Positions 10,522-19,164 of a stretch of DNA of 64,000 nt are shown piece after piece. The notes under the pieces were generated by a model that was given only the letters and a program-made list of their open reading frames with translations, had not been told where the DNA came from and ran no database searches. Made by a program: the position numbers and the translations under genes. Position 1 is the first letter of the stretch. Every line of letters begins with the position of its first letter. The DNA lies in contig NZ_VFIO01000005.1 in the NCBI RefSeq assembly GCF_007858365.1, forward strand, positions 186,001 through 250,000, written 5' to 3'. This DNA is from Pseudomonas saxonica. GTDB taxonomy: Bacteria > Pseudomonadota > Gammaproteobacteria > Pseudomonadales > Pseudomonadaceae.

Positions 10522-11326
10522 TTTGAATAGTGCGAACTTGGCCAATCATTTGCCTGACAAGCGTCAGGTAGCGGTTTCATTTTCCCGTGCGGCAAGCAGC
10601 TACGACCGAGTAGCGGAGTTGCAACGTGCTGTGGGTCATGAGTTGATCGCCCGCCTGCCTGCAGACTTCGTGCCTGAGCGCTGGCTGGATCTGGGGTGTG
10701 GCACGGGGTATTTCAGCCGCGCTTTAAATGAGCATTTTGTGGATAGTCAAGGGCTGGCGCTGGATATCGCCCAAGGTATGTTGTCTTACGCGCGGCCGTT
10801 GGGCGGGGCGCAGCACTTTATTGCCGGTGACGCCGAATGCCTGCCCCTTCAAGACAGCAGTTGCGATTTGATTTTTTCCAGTCTGGCGCTGCAGTGGTGT
10901 GCTGATTTCAACGCTGTGCTCAGCGAGGCGCATCGTGTGCTCAGACCGGGCGGCGTGCTGGCCTTTTCCAGTTTGTGTGTCGGCACGTTGGGTGAGCTGC
11001 GAGACAGCTGGCGGGCCGTGGACGGGCAGGTCCACGTCAATCGTTTTCGCGAGCTTGAAACCTATCAACGGGTCTGCGCCGACAGCCATTTGAAGGTGCT
11101 CGGCTTGCAGATTCAGCCCCATGTGCTGCACTACCCGCAAGTACGCCAACTGACCCATGAACTCAAAGCATTGGGGGCGCACAACCTCAATCCTGGGCGT
11201 CCGGAAGGCTTGACCACTCGGGCACGTATTCAGAAGTTGGTGGGCGCGTATGAGCAATTTCGGCAGCCTTTAGGGCTACCGGCAACCTATCAGGTGGTTT
11301 ACGGCATTTTGGAGAAAACGCGATGA
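10514..11326 (+). CDS. bioC: malonyl-ACP O-methyltransferase
   Basis: A 270-residue SAM-dependent methyltransferase that starts the pimeloyl branch by methylating malonyl-ACP. Motif I is [13 protein letters not shown] at about residues 57-69 and a methyltransferase-11 domain follows. ATG 10514 overlaps bioH by 8 bp; a longer start upstream would fall within bioH coding sequence and is unlikely. The end overlaps bioD by 4 bp (ATGA), so bioF to bioD are read as one coupled block. Confidence 0.95.
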   Translation: MTDLNSANLANHLPDKRQVAVSFSRAASSYDRVAELQRAVGHELIARLPADFVPERWLDLGCGTGYFSRALNEHFVDSQGLALDIAQGMLSYARPLGGAQHFIAGDAECLPLQDSSCDLIFSSLALQWCADFNAVLSEAHRVLRPGGVLAFSSLCVGTLGELRDSWRAVDGQVHVNRFRELETYQRVCADSHLKVLGLQIQPHVLHYPQVRQLTHELKALGAHNLNPGRPEGLTTRARIQKLVGAYEQFRQPLGLPATYQVVYGILEKTR

Positions 11327-12003
11327 ACCCAGCGTACTTCATTACAGGCACCGACACCGATGTGGGCAAGACCACGGTGGCTGCCGGGTTGTTGTTTGCC
11401 GCCCGCGAAGCCGGGCTGACCACGGCAGCCGGCAAGCCGGTGGCCTCAGGCTGTGAAGATACGTCCAAGGGGCTGCGCAATGCCGATGCGTTGGCGCTGA
11501 TGGCCGAATGTTCGATACCGCTGACTTACAACGAAGTGAATCCAGTGGCCTTTGAGCCGGCCATTGCGCCGCATATTGCTGCACGCGAAGTGGGTGTGAC
11601 GCTCACCGTAAACTCGCTGCTCGTCCCCATGCAGGCCATTTTGGACAAGCAGGCGCAGTTTACCCTCATAGAGGGCGCAGGCGGTTGGCGCGTGCCGCTG
11701 TCCGGACAAGACAGTTTGTCGGACTTGGCCCAAGCGCTGAATTTACAGGTCATTCTGGTGGTGGGTGTGCGCCTGGGCTGCATCAGTCATGCCTTGCTGA
11801 CCGCTGAAGCCATCGCCCGAGACGGCCTGCAACTGGCCGGCTGGGTGGCTAATATTATTGACCCGAAGACCTCACGCCTTGAAGAAAACCTCGCCACGTT
11901 AGCTGAGCGCTTGCCTGCACCGTGTTTGGGTCGCGTGCCGCGTTTGAAGTCCGCCAGCGCCAAAGCGGTGGCTGAGCATCTGCAACTGGATTTGCTGGAC
12001 TAA
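11323..12003 (+). CDS. bioD: dethiobiotin synthetase
   Basis: A 226-residue ATP-dependent carboxylase-like ligase that closes the ureido ring of dethiobiotin. The P-loop is [10 protein letters not shown] at residues 9-18, followed by the substrate-binding KPVASGCE and the EGAGGWRVP block. It is the last gene of the operon. It starts at an ATGA overlap with bioC. No clear terminator follows; a REP-like stretch does. Confidence 0.97.
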   Translation: MNPAYFITGTDTDVGKTTVAAGLLFAAREAGLTTAAGKPVASGCEDTSKGLRNADALALMAECSIPLTYNEVNPVAFEPAIAPHIAAREVGVTLTVNSLLVPMQAILDKQAQFTLIEGAGGWRVPLSGQDSLSDLAQALNLQVILVVGVRLGCISHALLTAEAIARDGLQLAGWVANIIDPKTSRLEENLATLAERLPAPCLGRVPRLKSASAKAVAEHLQLDLLD

Positions 12004-12016
12004 CCCGTCTTTCACC

Positions 12017-12140
12017 CGTAGCCGCTGCCTCCGATTGCAATGCGATCGTAAACCCTGAGCCTTCCATCTATCTGACAAATCGCAGGCATTGGGTTTACGA
12101 CGACACCGTCGCCGGACGCAGCCTGCGCCAGCGGCTACAG
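12017..12140. repeat. REP-like pair downstream of bioD
   Basis: GTAGCCGCTGCC at about 12018-12029 and the inverted CAGCCTGCGCCAGCGGCTAC at 12119-12138 flank about 90 bp. This is the arrangement of an inverted REP pair, placed after the biotin operon. Confidence 0.5.
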
Positions 12141-12194
12141 CTTTTTTCGACGCCTTCATTCTGATATCCGAGACGAACGGCGGCATCGCGCTGC

Positions 12195-12238
12195 TTGACA
12201 ATAAATAGGCGTAAACGTATGTTTCAAACACCTGTTTG
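12195..12238 (+). promoter_or_regulatory. sigma-70 promoter with overlapping PsrA-type operator
   Basis: TTGACA at 12195-12200, a 17-bp spacer, and TATGTT at 12218-12223 give a near-consensus promoter; transcription should start near 12230. The palindrome CAAACACCTGTTTG at 12225-12238 overlaps that point and fits the pattern CAAAC-N4-GTTTG known for PsrA, the fatty-acid-responsive TetR-type repressor of beta-oxidation genes in Pseudomonas. The downstream gene is an acyl-CoA dehydrogenase, which supports the reading. PsrA binding itself is inferred. Confidence 0.75.
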
Positions 12239-12299
12239 ACCGCTATAACAAATCCACGCGGTTGTTCATCCAAGGTTTCATCAGCAGAGGTTTATCGCT

Positions 12300-14105
12300 A
12301 TGCCTGATTACAAGGCCCCCTTGCGTGATATTCGCTTCGTTCGTGACGAACTGCTCGGTTACGAAGCGCATTATCAAAGCCTGCCGGCTTGCCAGGACGC
12401 TACTCCAGATACGGTTGACGCCATTCTTGAAGAAGGCGCCAAGTTCTGTGAGCAGGTGTTGGCACCTCTGAACCGCGTGGGTGACATTGAAGGCTGCACC
12501 TGGAGCGAGTCCGGTGTTAAAACCCCGACCGGCTTCAAAGAAGCCTATAAGCAATATGTTGAAGGCGGCTGGCCAAGTCTGGCTCACGACGTAGAGCATG
12601 GCGGCCAAGGCTTGCCTGAGTCTTTGGGCCTGGCCGTGAGCGAAATGGTCGGCGCGGCCAACTGGTCGTGGGGCATGTACCCTGGCCTGTCTCATGGTGC
12701 GATGAACACCATCTCCGAGCACGGCACCCCTGAACAACAAGAGACCTACCTGAGCAAGCTGGTTACCGGCGAATGGACCGGCACCATGTGCCTGACCGAA
12801 TCGCACTGCGGTACCGATCTGGGCCTGCTGCGCACCAAAGCCCAACCTCAGGCTGATGGCTCTTACAAAATATCCGGCACCAAGATTTTCATCTCGGCCG
12901 GTGAACACGACATGGCTGACAACATCGTCCATATCGTATTGGCTCGCCTCCCTGATGCACCGGCGGGCACCAAAGGTATCTCGCTGTTTATCGTGCCCAA
13001 GTTCAATGCCAATGCCGATGGCAGCCTGGGTGAGCGCAATGCCGTGTCCTGTGGCTCCCTTGAGCACAAAATGGGCATTCACGGTAACGCCACCTGCGTG
13101 ATGAACTTTGACGGCGCCACCGGTTTCCTGATCGGCCCGCCGAACAAAGGCCTGAACTGCATGTTCACCTTCATGAACACCGCGCGTCTGGGCACTGCCC
13201 TGCAAGGTCTGTCTCATGCGGAAATCGCCTTCCAGGGCGGTCTGAAATACGCCCGTGATCGCTTGCAGATGCGTTCGTTGACCGGCCCTAAAGCCCCTGA
13301 AAAGGCCGCTGACCCGATCATCGTTCACCCAGACGTACGCCGCATGTTGTTGACCACCAAGGCGTTCGCCGAAGGCAACCGCGCGATGGTTTACTTCACC
13401 GCCAAGCAAGTTGACATCGTCAAGTACGGTGTTGATGAAGAAGAGAAGAAGAAAGCCGACGCACTGCTGGCCTTCATGACTCCTATCGCTAAAGCATTCA
13501 TGACTGAAGTCGGTTTTGAGTCCGCTAACCACGGCGTCCAAATCTACGGCGGCCACGGCTTTATCGCTGAGTGGGGCATGGAGCAGAACGTACGCGACAG
13601 CCGTATTTCGATGCTGTACGAAGGCACCACCGGCATTCAGGCTCTCGATCTGCTCGGCCGTAAAGTGCTGATGACCCAAGGCGAAGCCCTGAAAGGTTTC
13701 ACCAAGATCGTGCACAAATTCTGCCAGAACAACGAAGGCAACGAAGCTGTTCAGGAGTTCGTCACCCCGCTGGCTGCACTGAACAAGGAATGGGGCGAGC
13801 TGACCATGAAGGTCGGTATGGCGGCGATGAAAAACCGTGAAGAAGTGGGTGCTGCCTCCGTCGATTACCTGATGTATTGCGGTTATGCGTGCCTGGCGTA
13901 CTTCTGGGCTGACATGGCCCGCCTGGCGGCTGAAAAACTGGCTGCAGGCACTTCGGAAGAAGCCTTCTACAAAGCCAAGCTGCAAACGGCGCGCTTCTAC
14001 TTCCAGCGCATCTTGCCGCGCACCCGTGCACACGTTGCGACCATGCTGTCGGGTGCTGCCAACCTGATGGACATGAAAGAAGAAGATTTCGACCTGGGCT
14101 ACTAA
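12300..14105 (+). CDS. acyl-CoA dehydrogenase, long (DUF1974-less, C-terminal-extended) type
   Basis: A 601-residue FAD enzyme that introduces the alpha-beta double bond in acyl-CoA during fatty acid oxidation. The FAD and substrate motifs [12 protein letters not shown] and [15 protein letters not shown] lie near residues 165-205, and the catalytic base is Glu441 in YEGTTGIQ. The extra C-terminal domain of about 130 residues is usual for this long subgroup. The start [13 protein letters not shown] is shared with the paralogue at 14310. A PsrA-type operator lies upstream and a terminator directly downstream, so it is a single-gene unit. Chain-length preference cannot be told. Confidence 0.93.
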   Translation: MPDYKAPLRDIRFVRDELLGYEAHYQSLPACQDATPDTVDAILEEGAKFCEQVLAPLNRVGDIEGCTWSESGVKTPTGFKEAYKQYVEGGWPSLAHDVEHGGQGLPESLGLAVSEMVGAANWSWGMYPGLSHGAMNTISEHGTPEQQETYLSKLVTGEWTGTMCLTESHCGTDLGLLRTKAQPQADGSYKISGTKIFISAGEHDMADNIVHIVLARLPDAPAGTKGISLFIVPKFNANADGSLGERNAVSCGSLEHKMGIHGNATCVMNFDGATGFLIGPPNKGLNCMFTFMNTARLGTALQGLSHAEIAFQGGLKYARDRLQMRSLTGPKAPEKAADPIIVHPDVRRMLLTTKAFAEGNRAMVYFTAKQVDIVKYGVDEEEKKKADALLAFMTPIAKAFMTEVGFESANHGVQIYGGHGFIAEWGMEQNVRDSRISMLYEGTTGIQALDLLGRKVLMTQGEALKGFTKIVHKFCQNNEGNEAVQEFVTPLAALNKEWGELTMKVGMAAMKNREEVGAASVDYLMYCGYACLAYFWADMARLAAEKLAAGTSEEAFYKAKLQTARFYFQRILPRTRAHVATMLSGAANLMDMKEEDFDLGY

Positions 14106-14124
14106 GCTCCGGCGCTTGATCTGC

Positions 14125-14162
14125 AAAAGCCGCTTCTCCTTCGGGGGACGCGGCTTTTTTTT
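14125..14162 (+). terminator. Rho-independent terminator after first acyl-CoA dehydrogenase
   Basis: AAGCCGC pairs with GCGGCTT around an inner TCTCC/GGGGA stem, followed by a run of eight T ending near 14162. It lies 20 bp after the stop codon. Confidence 0.9.
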
Positions 14163-14309
14163 GGCTAGCAGCGACCACAGGGTTGTGACTGGGTTTTAAT
14201 TAATAGTCACGGCTTGACCCTATGTATCGCTATCGTCGTTAAGCTAGACTGCTACCTTCGCACAACGGTCCGTTTAGGGCTTTACCGTTTAACTATCACG
14301 AGGTTTGCC

Positions 14310-16088
14310 ATGGCTGATTACAAAGCGCCCCTGCGCGATATGCGCTTCGTCCTCAATGAAGTCTTTGAGGTTGCTTCTCTTTGGGCGCAACTGCCTGCAT
14401 TGGCAGAGTCTGTTGATGCTGAAACGGTAGAAGCCATTCTTGAAGAAGCAGGCAAGGTAACGGCCAAAAGCATTGCACCCTTGAGCCGCAGTGGGGACGA
14501 AGAAGGCTGTCATTGGCAAGACACCGTGGTCACAACGCCTGCCGGTTTTGTCGACGCGTATAGAACCTACGCCGAAGGCGGTTGGGTGGGGGTGGGCGGT
14601 AACCCTGAGTTCGGCGGCATGGGCATGCCCAAGTCGGTATCGGCCCAAGTCGAAGAAATGATTAATTCCTCCAGCCTGGCATTCGGCTTGTATCCGATGC
14701 TGACCTCCGGCGCGTGCGTGTCGATCAATGCCCACGCCAGCGAAGAATTAAAAGCGACTTACTTGCCGAACATGTACTCAGGCGAATGGGCAGGCTCCAT
14801 GTGCCTGACTGAGCCTCATGCCGGTACTGATCTGGGGATCATCCGCACCAAGGCTGAGCCGCAGGCAGACGGTTCTTATAAAGTCAGCGGCACCAAGATT
14901 TTTATCACCGGTGGCGAACACGATCTCACCGAAAACATCATCCACCTGGTGCTGGCCAAACTGCCAGATGCCCCGGCAGGCCCGAAAGGCATTTCGTTGT
15001 TTCTGGTGCCCAAGTTCATGGTGAATGCCGATGGCAGCCTGGGTGCGCGTAACACGGTCACCTGTGGCTCTATCGAACACAAGATGGGGATTCAGGCCTC
15101 GGCAACGTGTGTGATGAACTTCGACGAAGCGGTGGGTTATCTGGTCGGCGAGCCTAACCGTGGTTTGGCGGCGATGTTCACCATGATGAACTACGAACGT
15201 CTGGGCGTTGGCATTCAGGGGCTGGCCTCGGGTGAGCGTTCGTATCAGAACGCCGTGGAATACGCCCGCGACCGGTTGCAAGGTCGCGCAGCAACCGGCG
15301 CTCAAGCCAAAGACAAAGTGGCTGACCCGATCATTGTCCACGCCGATGTGCGTCGCATGTTGCTGACCATGAAAGCCAGCAACGAAGGCGGTCGTGCCTT
15401 TTCGACCTATGTGGCCAACCAACTGGATATCGCCAAGTTCAGTGAAGACCCGGCGGCGCGTGAGCGCGCGGATGCGCTGGTGGCGTTATTGACGCCGGTG
15501 GCCAAGGCTTTCCTGACGGACCTTGGTCTGGAAACAACGGTGCATGGCCAGCAAATCTTTGGTGGGCATGGCTATATTCGCGAATGGGGCCAGGAACAAT
15601 TGGTGCGCGATGTGCGCATCACGCAAATCTACGAAGGCACCAACGGTATTCAGGCGCTGGATCTGGTCGGTCGCAAGGTTGTGGCCAATGGCGGGGCTTA
15701 TTACCGTTTATTTGCCGACGAAATTCGTCAGTTTATCGCCTCGTCCCACAGCGACTTGAGCGAGTTCACCCAACCCTTGGCCTCAGCTCTGGACACACTT
15801 GACGCCTTGACAGCCTGGGTACTGGATCGCTCGGGAAACAACCCGAATGAAATCGGTGCAGCTTCGGTTGAGTACCTGCACGTTTTTGGTTACACCGCGT
15901 ATGCCTACATGTGGGCAATGATGGCGAAAGCTGCAGTGGGCAAAGAGTCCGATGGGGATTTTTACGTCAGCAAGCTGGGTACTGCGCGTTTCTACTTCGC
16001 CCGTTTGCTGCCGCGTATTCACTCCTTGAGTGCTTCAGTAAGGGCTGGCAGCGAGTCGCTTTATCTGTTGGATGAATCACATTTTTAA
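14310..16088 (+). CDS. acyl-CoA dehydrogenase, second long-type paralogue
   Basis: A 592-residue paralogue of the preceding enzyme, collinear along its length. CLTEPHAGTDLG and KVSGTKIFITGGEHD form the FAD and substrate region, and Glu442 in YEGTNGIQ is the catalytic base. I chose ATG 14310 ([13 protein letters not shown]) because it matches the N-terminus of the paralogue and follows CACGAGG; an in-frame upstream ATG would add 32 residues with no homology. No PsrA-type palindrome was found in front of this copy, so the two genes may be regulated differently. The gene ends just before the rsmY control region. Confidence 0.93.
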   Translation: MADYKAPLRDMRFVLNEVFEVASLWAQLPALAESVDAETVEAILEEAGKVTAKSIAPLSRSGDEEGCHWQDTVVTTPAGFVDAYRTYAEGGWVGVGGNPEFGGMGMPKSVSAQVEEMINSSSLAFGLYPMLTSGACVSINAHASEELKATYLPNMYSGEWAGSMCLTEPHAGTDLGIIRTKAEPQADGSYKVSGTKIFITGGEHDLTENIIHLVLAKLPDAPAGPKGISLFLVPKFMVNADGSLGARNTVTCGSIEHKMGIQASATCVMNFDEAVGYLVGEPNRGLAAMFTMMNYERLGVGIQGLASGERSYQNAVEYARDRLQGRAATGAQAKDKVADPIIVHADVRRMLLTMKASNEGGRAFSTYVANQLDIAKFSEDPAARERADALVALLTPVAKAFLTDLGLETTVHGQQIFGGHGYIREWGQEQLVRDVRITQIYEGTNGIQALDLVGRKVVANGGAYYRLFADEIRQFIASSHSDLSEFTQPLASALDTLDALTAWVLDRSGNNPNEIGAASVEYLHVFGYTAYAYMWAMMAKAAVGKESDGDFYVSKLGTARFYFARLLPRIHSLSASVRAGSESLYLLDESHF

Positions 16089-16102
16089 AATGTTTACCAC
16101 AA

Positions 16103-16120
16103 TGTAAGCATTTGCTTACA
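16103..16120 (+). promoter_or_regulatory. GacA upstream activating sequence of rsmY
   Basis: TGTAAGCATTTGCTTACA is a perfect match to the known GacA box TGTAAG-N6-CTTACA. It lies about 60 bp before a TAATCT -10-like element at 16165-16170 and the presumed RsmY start, the spacing typical of rsm genes. Confidence 0.93.
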
Positions 16121-16177
16121 TTACGCACTGCCAATCTCCCATATCCCCAGATTGGATCCACAGGTAATCTGATTGCC

Positions 16178-16303
16178 ATGGACGTAGAGCAGGAAGCTCA
16201 AAGAAACAACACGGACACGTAGGATTCTGCCAGGACGGCGGAGTGAAATGGATGTCAGGGAAACAGTCTGTAAAACCCCGCCTCGGCGGGGTTTTCTTTT
16301 TTG
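16178..16303 (+). ncRNA. rsmY: RsmY small regulatory RNA
   Basis: About 125 nt containing eight GGA motifs (TGGACG, AGGAAG, CGGACA, AGGATT, AGGACG, CGGAGT, TGGATG, AGGGAA), many of which would sit in hairpin loops. These bind and titrate RsmA/RsmE-type CsrA proteins, so the RNA lifts translational repression of secondary metabolism and exoproduct genes under GacS/GacA control. A GacA box lies upstream and a strong terminator forms its end. The place, between an acyl-CoA dehydrogenase and a LysR gene, is the one I recall for rsmY in non-aeruginosa pseudomonads. The 5' end is estimated from the -10-like element. Confidence 0.93.
16272..16303 (+). terminator. RsmY terminator
   Basis: AAAACCCCGCC at 16272-16282 and GGCGGGGTTTT at 16285-16295 form a perfect stem, followed by CTTTTTT. 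Confidence 0.95.
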
Positions 16304-16383
16304 CGCGCCAGAAATATCTGCCGAAGCGGCGACAAGGTCGTCGTAAAACCGGTGTGCGCAATTAGGACGGCCCTAAGCAGCGC

Positions 16384-17283
16384 CTACAACACACCTTCTT
16401 TGTCATGCATCACGTCTTCAAGCAGTGTGCGCAGTAGCCCCAGTGTGGCTTGCTGGCGTTGCACATCGCGACACACCAGCCCTACCGTCAGCGGTACACG
16501 CGGCTCACTCAGGGGTTTCCAGAGGAGTGCCTGGTTATCATGTTCATGACGAGAGCGGCCCGGTAGCACTGTAGCCAGCTTGGTGTGCGGCAAACTTTCG
16601 AGAATCCCCGCCATTGTGTTCAATTCAGCCTGCACCTGGGGGCGACGGCCTAAGCTGGCCAATTGGTTTTTCCAGATTTGTCGCACCTGGAACTCTTCCC
16701 CCAACAACAGCATTGGCAGCTCTGCAGCCTGTGTCACAGACACCTTCTTGAATTCACGCAGTGGATGATCAGCCGGTATCACCAATTGCAGTTCGTCTTC
16801 ATACAACACCAAGCCGTGCAGTCCGCCCTGACGGGGCGGCAGGTAGCTGATGCCTATATCCAGCGTGCCATTGAGCAGGCGTCGTTCAATCTCGATGCCG
16901 GTCAGCTCGTAAATCTGCACCACTAAATGAGGCTGGGCCTTGCGTACCCGTTCCAGCATCTGTGGCACCAAACTGGTGTGCACGGTTTGCAAGACGCCAA
17001 TCGCCAGGGTGCGCAACGCCTGACCCCGGAAATTGCTGAGCGCTTCTTTGGTTCGTTGCAAACCGTCGAGCAGTGGCAACGCGTGGTTGTACAGCGTGTG
17101 GGCCGCAAGGGTCGGCAGCAGGCGCTTACTGCTGCGCTCAAACAGGCTGACATCAAGGTTATGTTCGAGTTGGCGGATCTGCTGGGACAGGGCTGGCTGC
17201 GAGATTGAAAGGCGTTCGGCAGCACGGCCTACGTGGCCTTCTTCATAGACCGCGACGAAATAACGCAGTTGCTTGAAATCCAT
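16384..17283 (-). CDS. LysR-family transcriptional regulator
   Basis: A 299-residue DNA-binding protein. The winged helix-turn-helix covers residues 1-60 (MDFKQLRYFVAVYEEGHVGR, then AERLSISQPALSQQIRQLE), and a periplasmic-binding-like effector domain follows. It is divergent from the class III aminotransferase at 17512, with about 230 bp between the starts, so it may control that gene. I recall that the P. fluorescens B16 PQQ cluster includes a DNA-binding regulator and an aminotransferase (PqqH and PqqI), which these may represent; that link is from memory. Effector unknown. Confidence 0.88.
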   Translation of the reverse strand: MDFKQLRYFVAVYEEGHVGRAAERLSISQPALSQQIRQLEHNLDVSLFERSSKRLLPTLAAHTLYNHALPLLDGLQRTKEALSNFRGQALRTLAIGVLQTVHTSLVPQMLERVRKAQPHLVVQIYELTGIEIERRLLNGTLDIGISYLPPRQGGLHGLVLYEDELQLVIPADHPLREFKKVSVTQAAELPMLLLGEEFQVRQIWKNQLASLGRRPQVQAELNTMAGILESLPHTKLATVLPGRSRHEHDNQALLWKPLSEPRVPLTVGLVCRDVQRQQATLGLLRTLLEDVMHDKEGVL

Positions 17284-17511
17284 AAGTAATACTTATCGAA
17301 AATGCTTAAAAATCGAAATGGCTGAAAAGGCCGTTGCCCCCTAGTCTACGCCCATTGCGCTGGGCTGATCGAGCCGAATGGTCTGATATCCAAGACCTGA
17401 AACAGGTTCTTTTACATAGGCGCAGCTGAAAACCCGTTAGAGGTTAAAGGCTCCTGCTAGAACCAGGACAGTTGCATATTAACTCTGCTTATGGTCACAA
17501 GGTCTGCGTGC

Positions 17512-18795
17512 ATGAACCTGTTTAACCTGCGTCGTCAAACGTCCAGTCTTGATCAACTGGCGGCTGTTGCTGTGCGTCCACCAGAAAGCACCTCTATGCC
17601 AGTCAACTATCTGATGCCCAGCGTAGAGCGCCCGGCGCAGGTCTTTGTGCGCGGTCAGGGCTCCTGGATGTGGGACAGCGACAGCCGCGCCTATCTCGAC
17701 TTCACGCAGGGTGGTGCGGTGAACAGTCTGGGGCACAGTCCCGCGGTGTTGATCAAGGCGATGGCCGATCAGACACAGTCGTTGATGAACCCGGGAGCCG
17801 GTTTTTATAACCGTGCCATGTTGACCTTGGCCCAGCGCCTGTGTGAAAGCACGGGCAGCGATCAGGTGCATTTTCTGAACACAGGGGCTGAAGCCAACGA
17901 AGGCGCGATCAAGCTGGCGCGTAAGTGGGGCCAGCTGCATCGCGGTGGCGCTCATCGCATCATCACGGCAACCCGCAGCTGCCACGGCCGCAGTTTTGGC
18001 GCGATGTCGGCTTCTGGCAGCGGCACGTTCGATAACCGTTTCGAGCCGCAACTGCCGGGCTTTATCAATGTGCCGTTCAATGACTTGCCCGCGTTGCATG
18101 CGGCGGTTGATGCGCAGACCGTGGCGATCATGCTGGAGCCTGTGCAGAGTGAAGCCGGGGTGATTCCTGCCACCGAGCATTACCTCAAGGGCGTAGAGCG
18201 GCTCTGTCGAGAATTGGGCATCTTGCTGATTCTCGATGAAGTACAAACCGGTATGGGTCGTTGCGGCACCCTGCTGGCGGAGCAAAATTACGGCGTACGA
18301 GCCGATATTGTGACCTTGGGCAAAGGCTTGGGCGGCGGCGTGCCATTGGCGGCATTGCTGGCGCGAGGCAAGGCGTGTTGCCTGGAGCCGGGTGAGTTGG
18401 GCGGCACCCATCATGGCAATGCCTTGATGACCGCCGCCGGGGTTGCCGTGCTCGACACGCTGCTGGAAAAGAACTTCCTGCAAGACGTTCGCGAAGCCGG
18501 TCATCACCTGCGTGAAGGACTGGGTCGCCTGGCCAATAGTTATGCACAGGGTGAACTGCGCGGCCAAGGTTTGCTCTGGGGTTTGACCCTGTCAGACAAC
18601 TCGGCAGATGCCGTGGTCAAGGCGGCCTTGTATGAGGGCTTGCTGATCACCGCTCCGCAGCCTGACTGCTTGCGTTTTACGCCTGCGCTGTGCGTCAGCA
18701 AAGGCAATATTGACGAGATGCTGCTGCGTCTGGCCCGGGCCTTTGCCCGCGTTCGCACTGCGCAATTGCAGTGCCGTCGAGGGGTTGCGGTCTGA
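17512..18795 (+). CDS. class III PLP aminotransferase (acetylornithine aminotransferase-like)
   Basis: A protein of about 427 residues of the ArgD/omega-transaminase group. The PLP lysine is Lys271 in TLGKGLGGGVPLAA; NTGAEANEGAIKLARKWG and ILDEVQTGMGRCG are the other cofactor signatures. I took ATG 17512 (MNLFNLRR); an ATG at 17491 would add seven residues. The N-terminal 25 residues before PVNYLMPSVERP are longer than in typical ArgD. Being outside an arg operon and next to the pqq genes, it is probably not the main arginine enzyme. Substrate unknown. A terminator follows 48 bp after the stop. Confidence 0.85.
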   Translation: MNLFNLRRQTSSLDQLAAVAVRPPESTSMPVNYLMPSVERPAQVFVRGQGSWMWDSDSRAYLDFTQGGAVNSLGHSPAVLIKAMADQTQSLMNPGAGFYNRAMLTLAQRLCESTGSDQVHFLNTGAEANEGAIKLARKWGQLHRGGAHRIITATRSCHGRSFGAMSASGSGTFDNRFEPQLPGFINVPFNDLPALHAAVDAQTVAIMLEPVQSEAGVIPATEHYLKGVERLCRELGILLILDEVQTGMGRCGTLLAEQNYGVRADIVTLGKGLGGGVPLAALLARGKACCLEPGELGGTHHGNALMTAAGVAVLDTLLEKNFLQDVREAGHHLREGLGRLANSYAQGELRGQGLLWGLTLSDNSADAVVKAALYEGLLITAPQPDCLRFTPALCVSKGNIDEMLLRLARAFARVRTAQLQCRRGVAV

Positions 18796-18843
18796 TCGCA
18801 CCCACTCCACAGAATTTAACGAACCGTCTCGCGGTATCCCGCG

Positions 18844-18883
18844 CGCCCCATGCCTGTTTCTTTCGGCATGGGGCGTTTTTTTT
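18844..18883 (+). terminator. Rho-independent terminator after aminotransferase
   Basis: CGCCCCATGCC at 18844-18854 pairs perfectly with GGCATGGGGCG at 18865-18875, followed by eight T. Confidence 0.95.
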
Positions 18884-18980
18884 GCCTGGGGATAAGTTGG
18901 CACTGAACCTTTTAACCGCGCCCGGAGTCGACTAACGGTCGGGCTTGAATGAGCCCACTTTATTTTGGGGAGCTGAAAAT

Positions 18981-19139
18981 ATGGACTTTATAAGAATCAT
19001 CATCGCCATCCTGCTTCCACCACTGGGTGTGTTTCTACAAGTGGGTTTCGCCGGTGCATTCTGGCTGAATATTCTGTTGACCCTCTGTGGTTATATCCCG
19101 GGCGTTGTGCACGCGGTTTACATCATCGCTAAACGATAA
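18981..19139 (+). CDS. YqaE/Pmp3-family small membrane protein
   Basis: A 52-residue inner-membrane peptide with two hydrophobic segments. IIIAILLPPLGVFLQVG and the second LNILLTLCGYIPGVVHAVYI are the hallmark of the Pmp3/YqaE (UPF0057) family, which is linked to membrane potential and stress tolerance. I chose ATG 18981 because GGGGAG lies upstream and the product then has the family's usual length; starting at 18945 would add 12 residues without a site. It ends beside a REP element and converges with the peptidase gene. Confidence 0.9.
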   Translation: MDFIRIIIAILLPPLGVFLQVGFAGAFWLNILLTLCGYIPGVVHAVYIIAKR

Positions 19140-19140
19140 G

Positions 19141-19164
19141 ACCGCCTGCGGCAGCGGCTACCGG
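19141..19164 (+). repeat. REP-like element
   Basis: ACCGCCTGCGGCAGCGGCTA followed by CCGG. Same core as at 1991. It overlaps the last codons of the convergent peptidase gene by a few bases. Confidence 0.55.

Noticed and set aside
12243..14126. Long minus-strand open frame of 627 codons opposite the first acyl-CoA dehydrogenase
   Set aside because: It is the antisense of a clear enzyme gene with family motifs, and its product (His/Gln/Val-rich) shows no fold-like pattern. GC-rich codon use opens such antisense frames.
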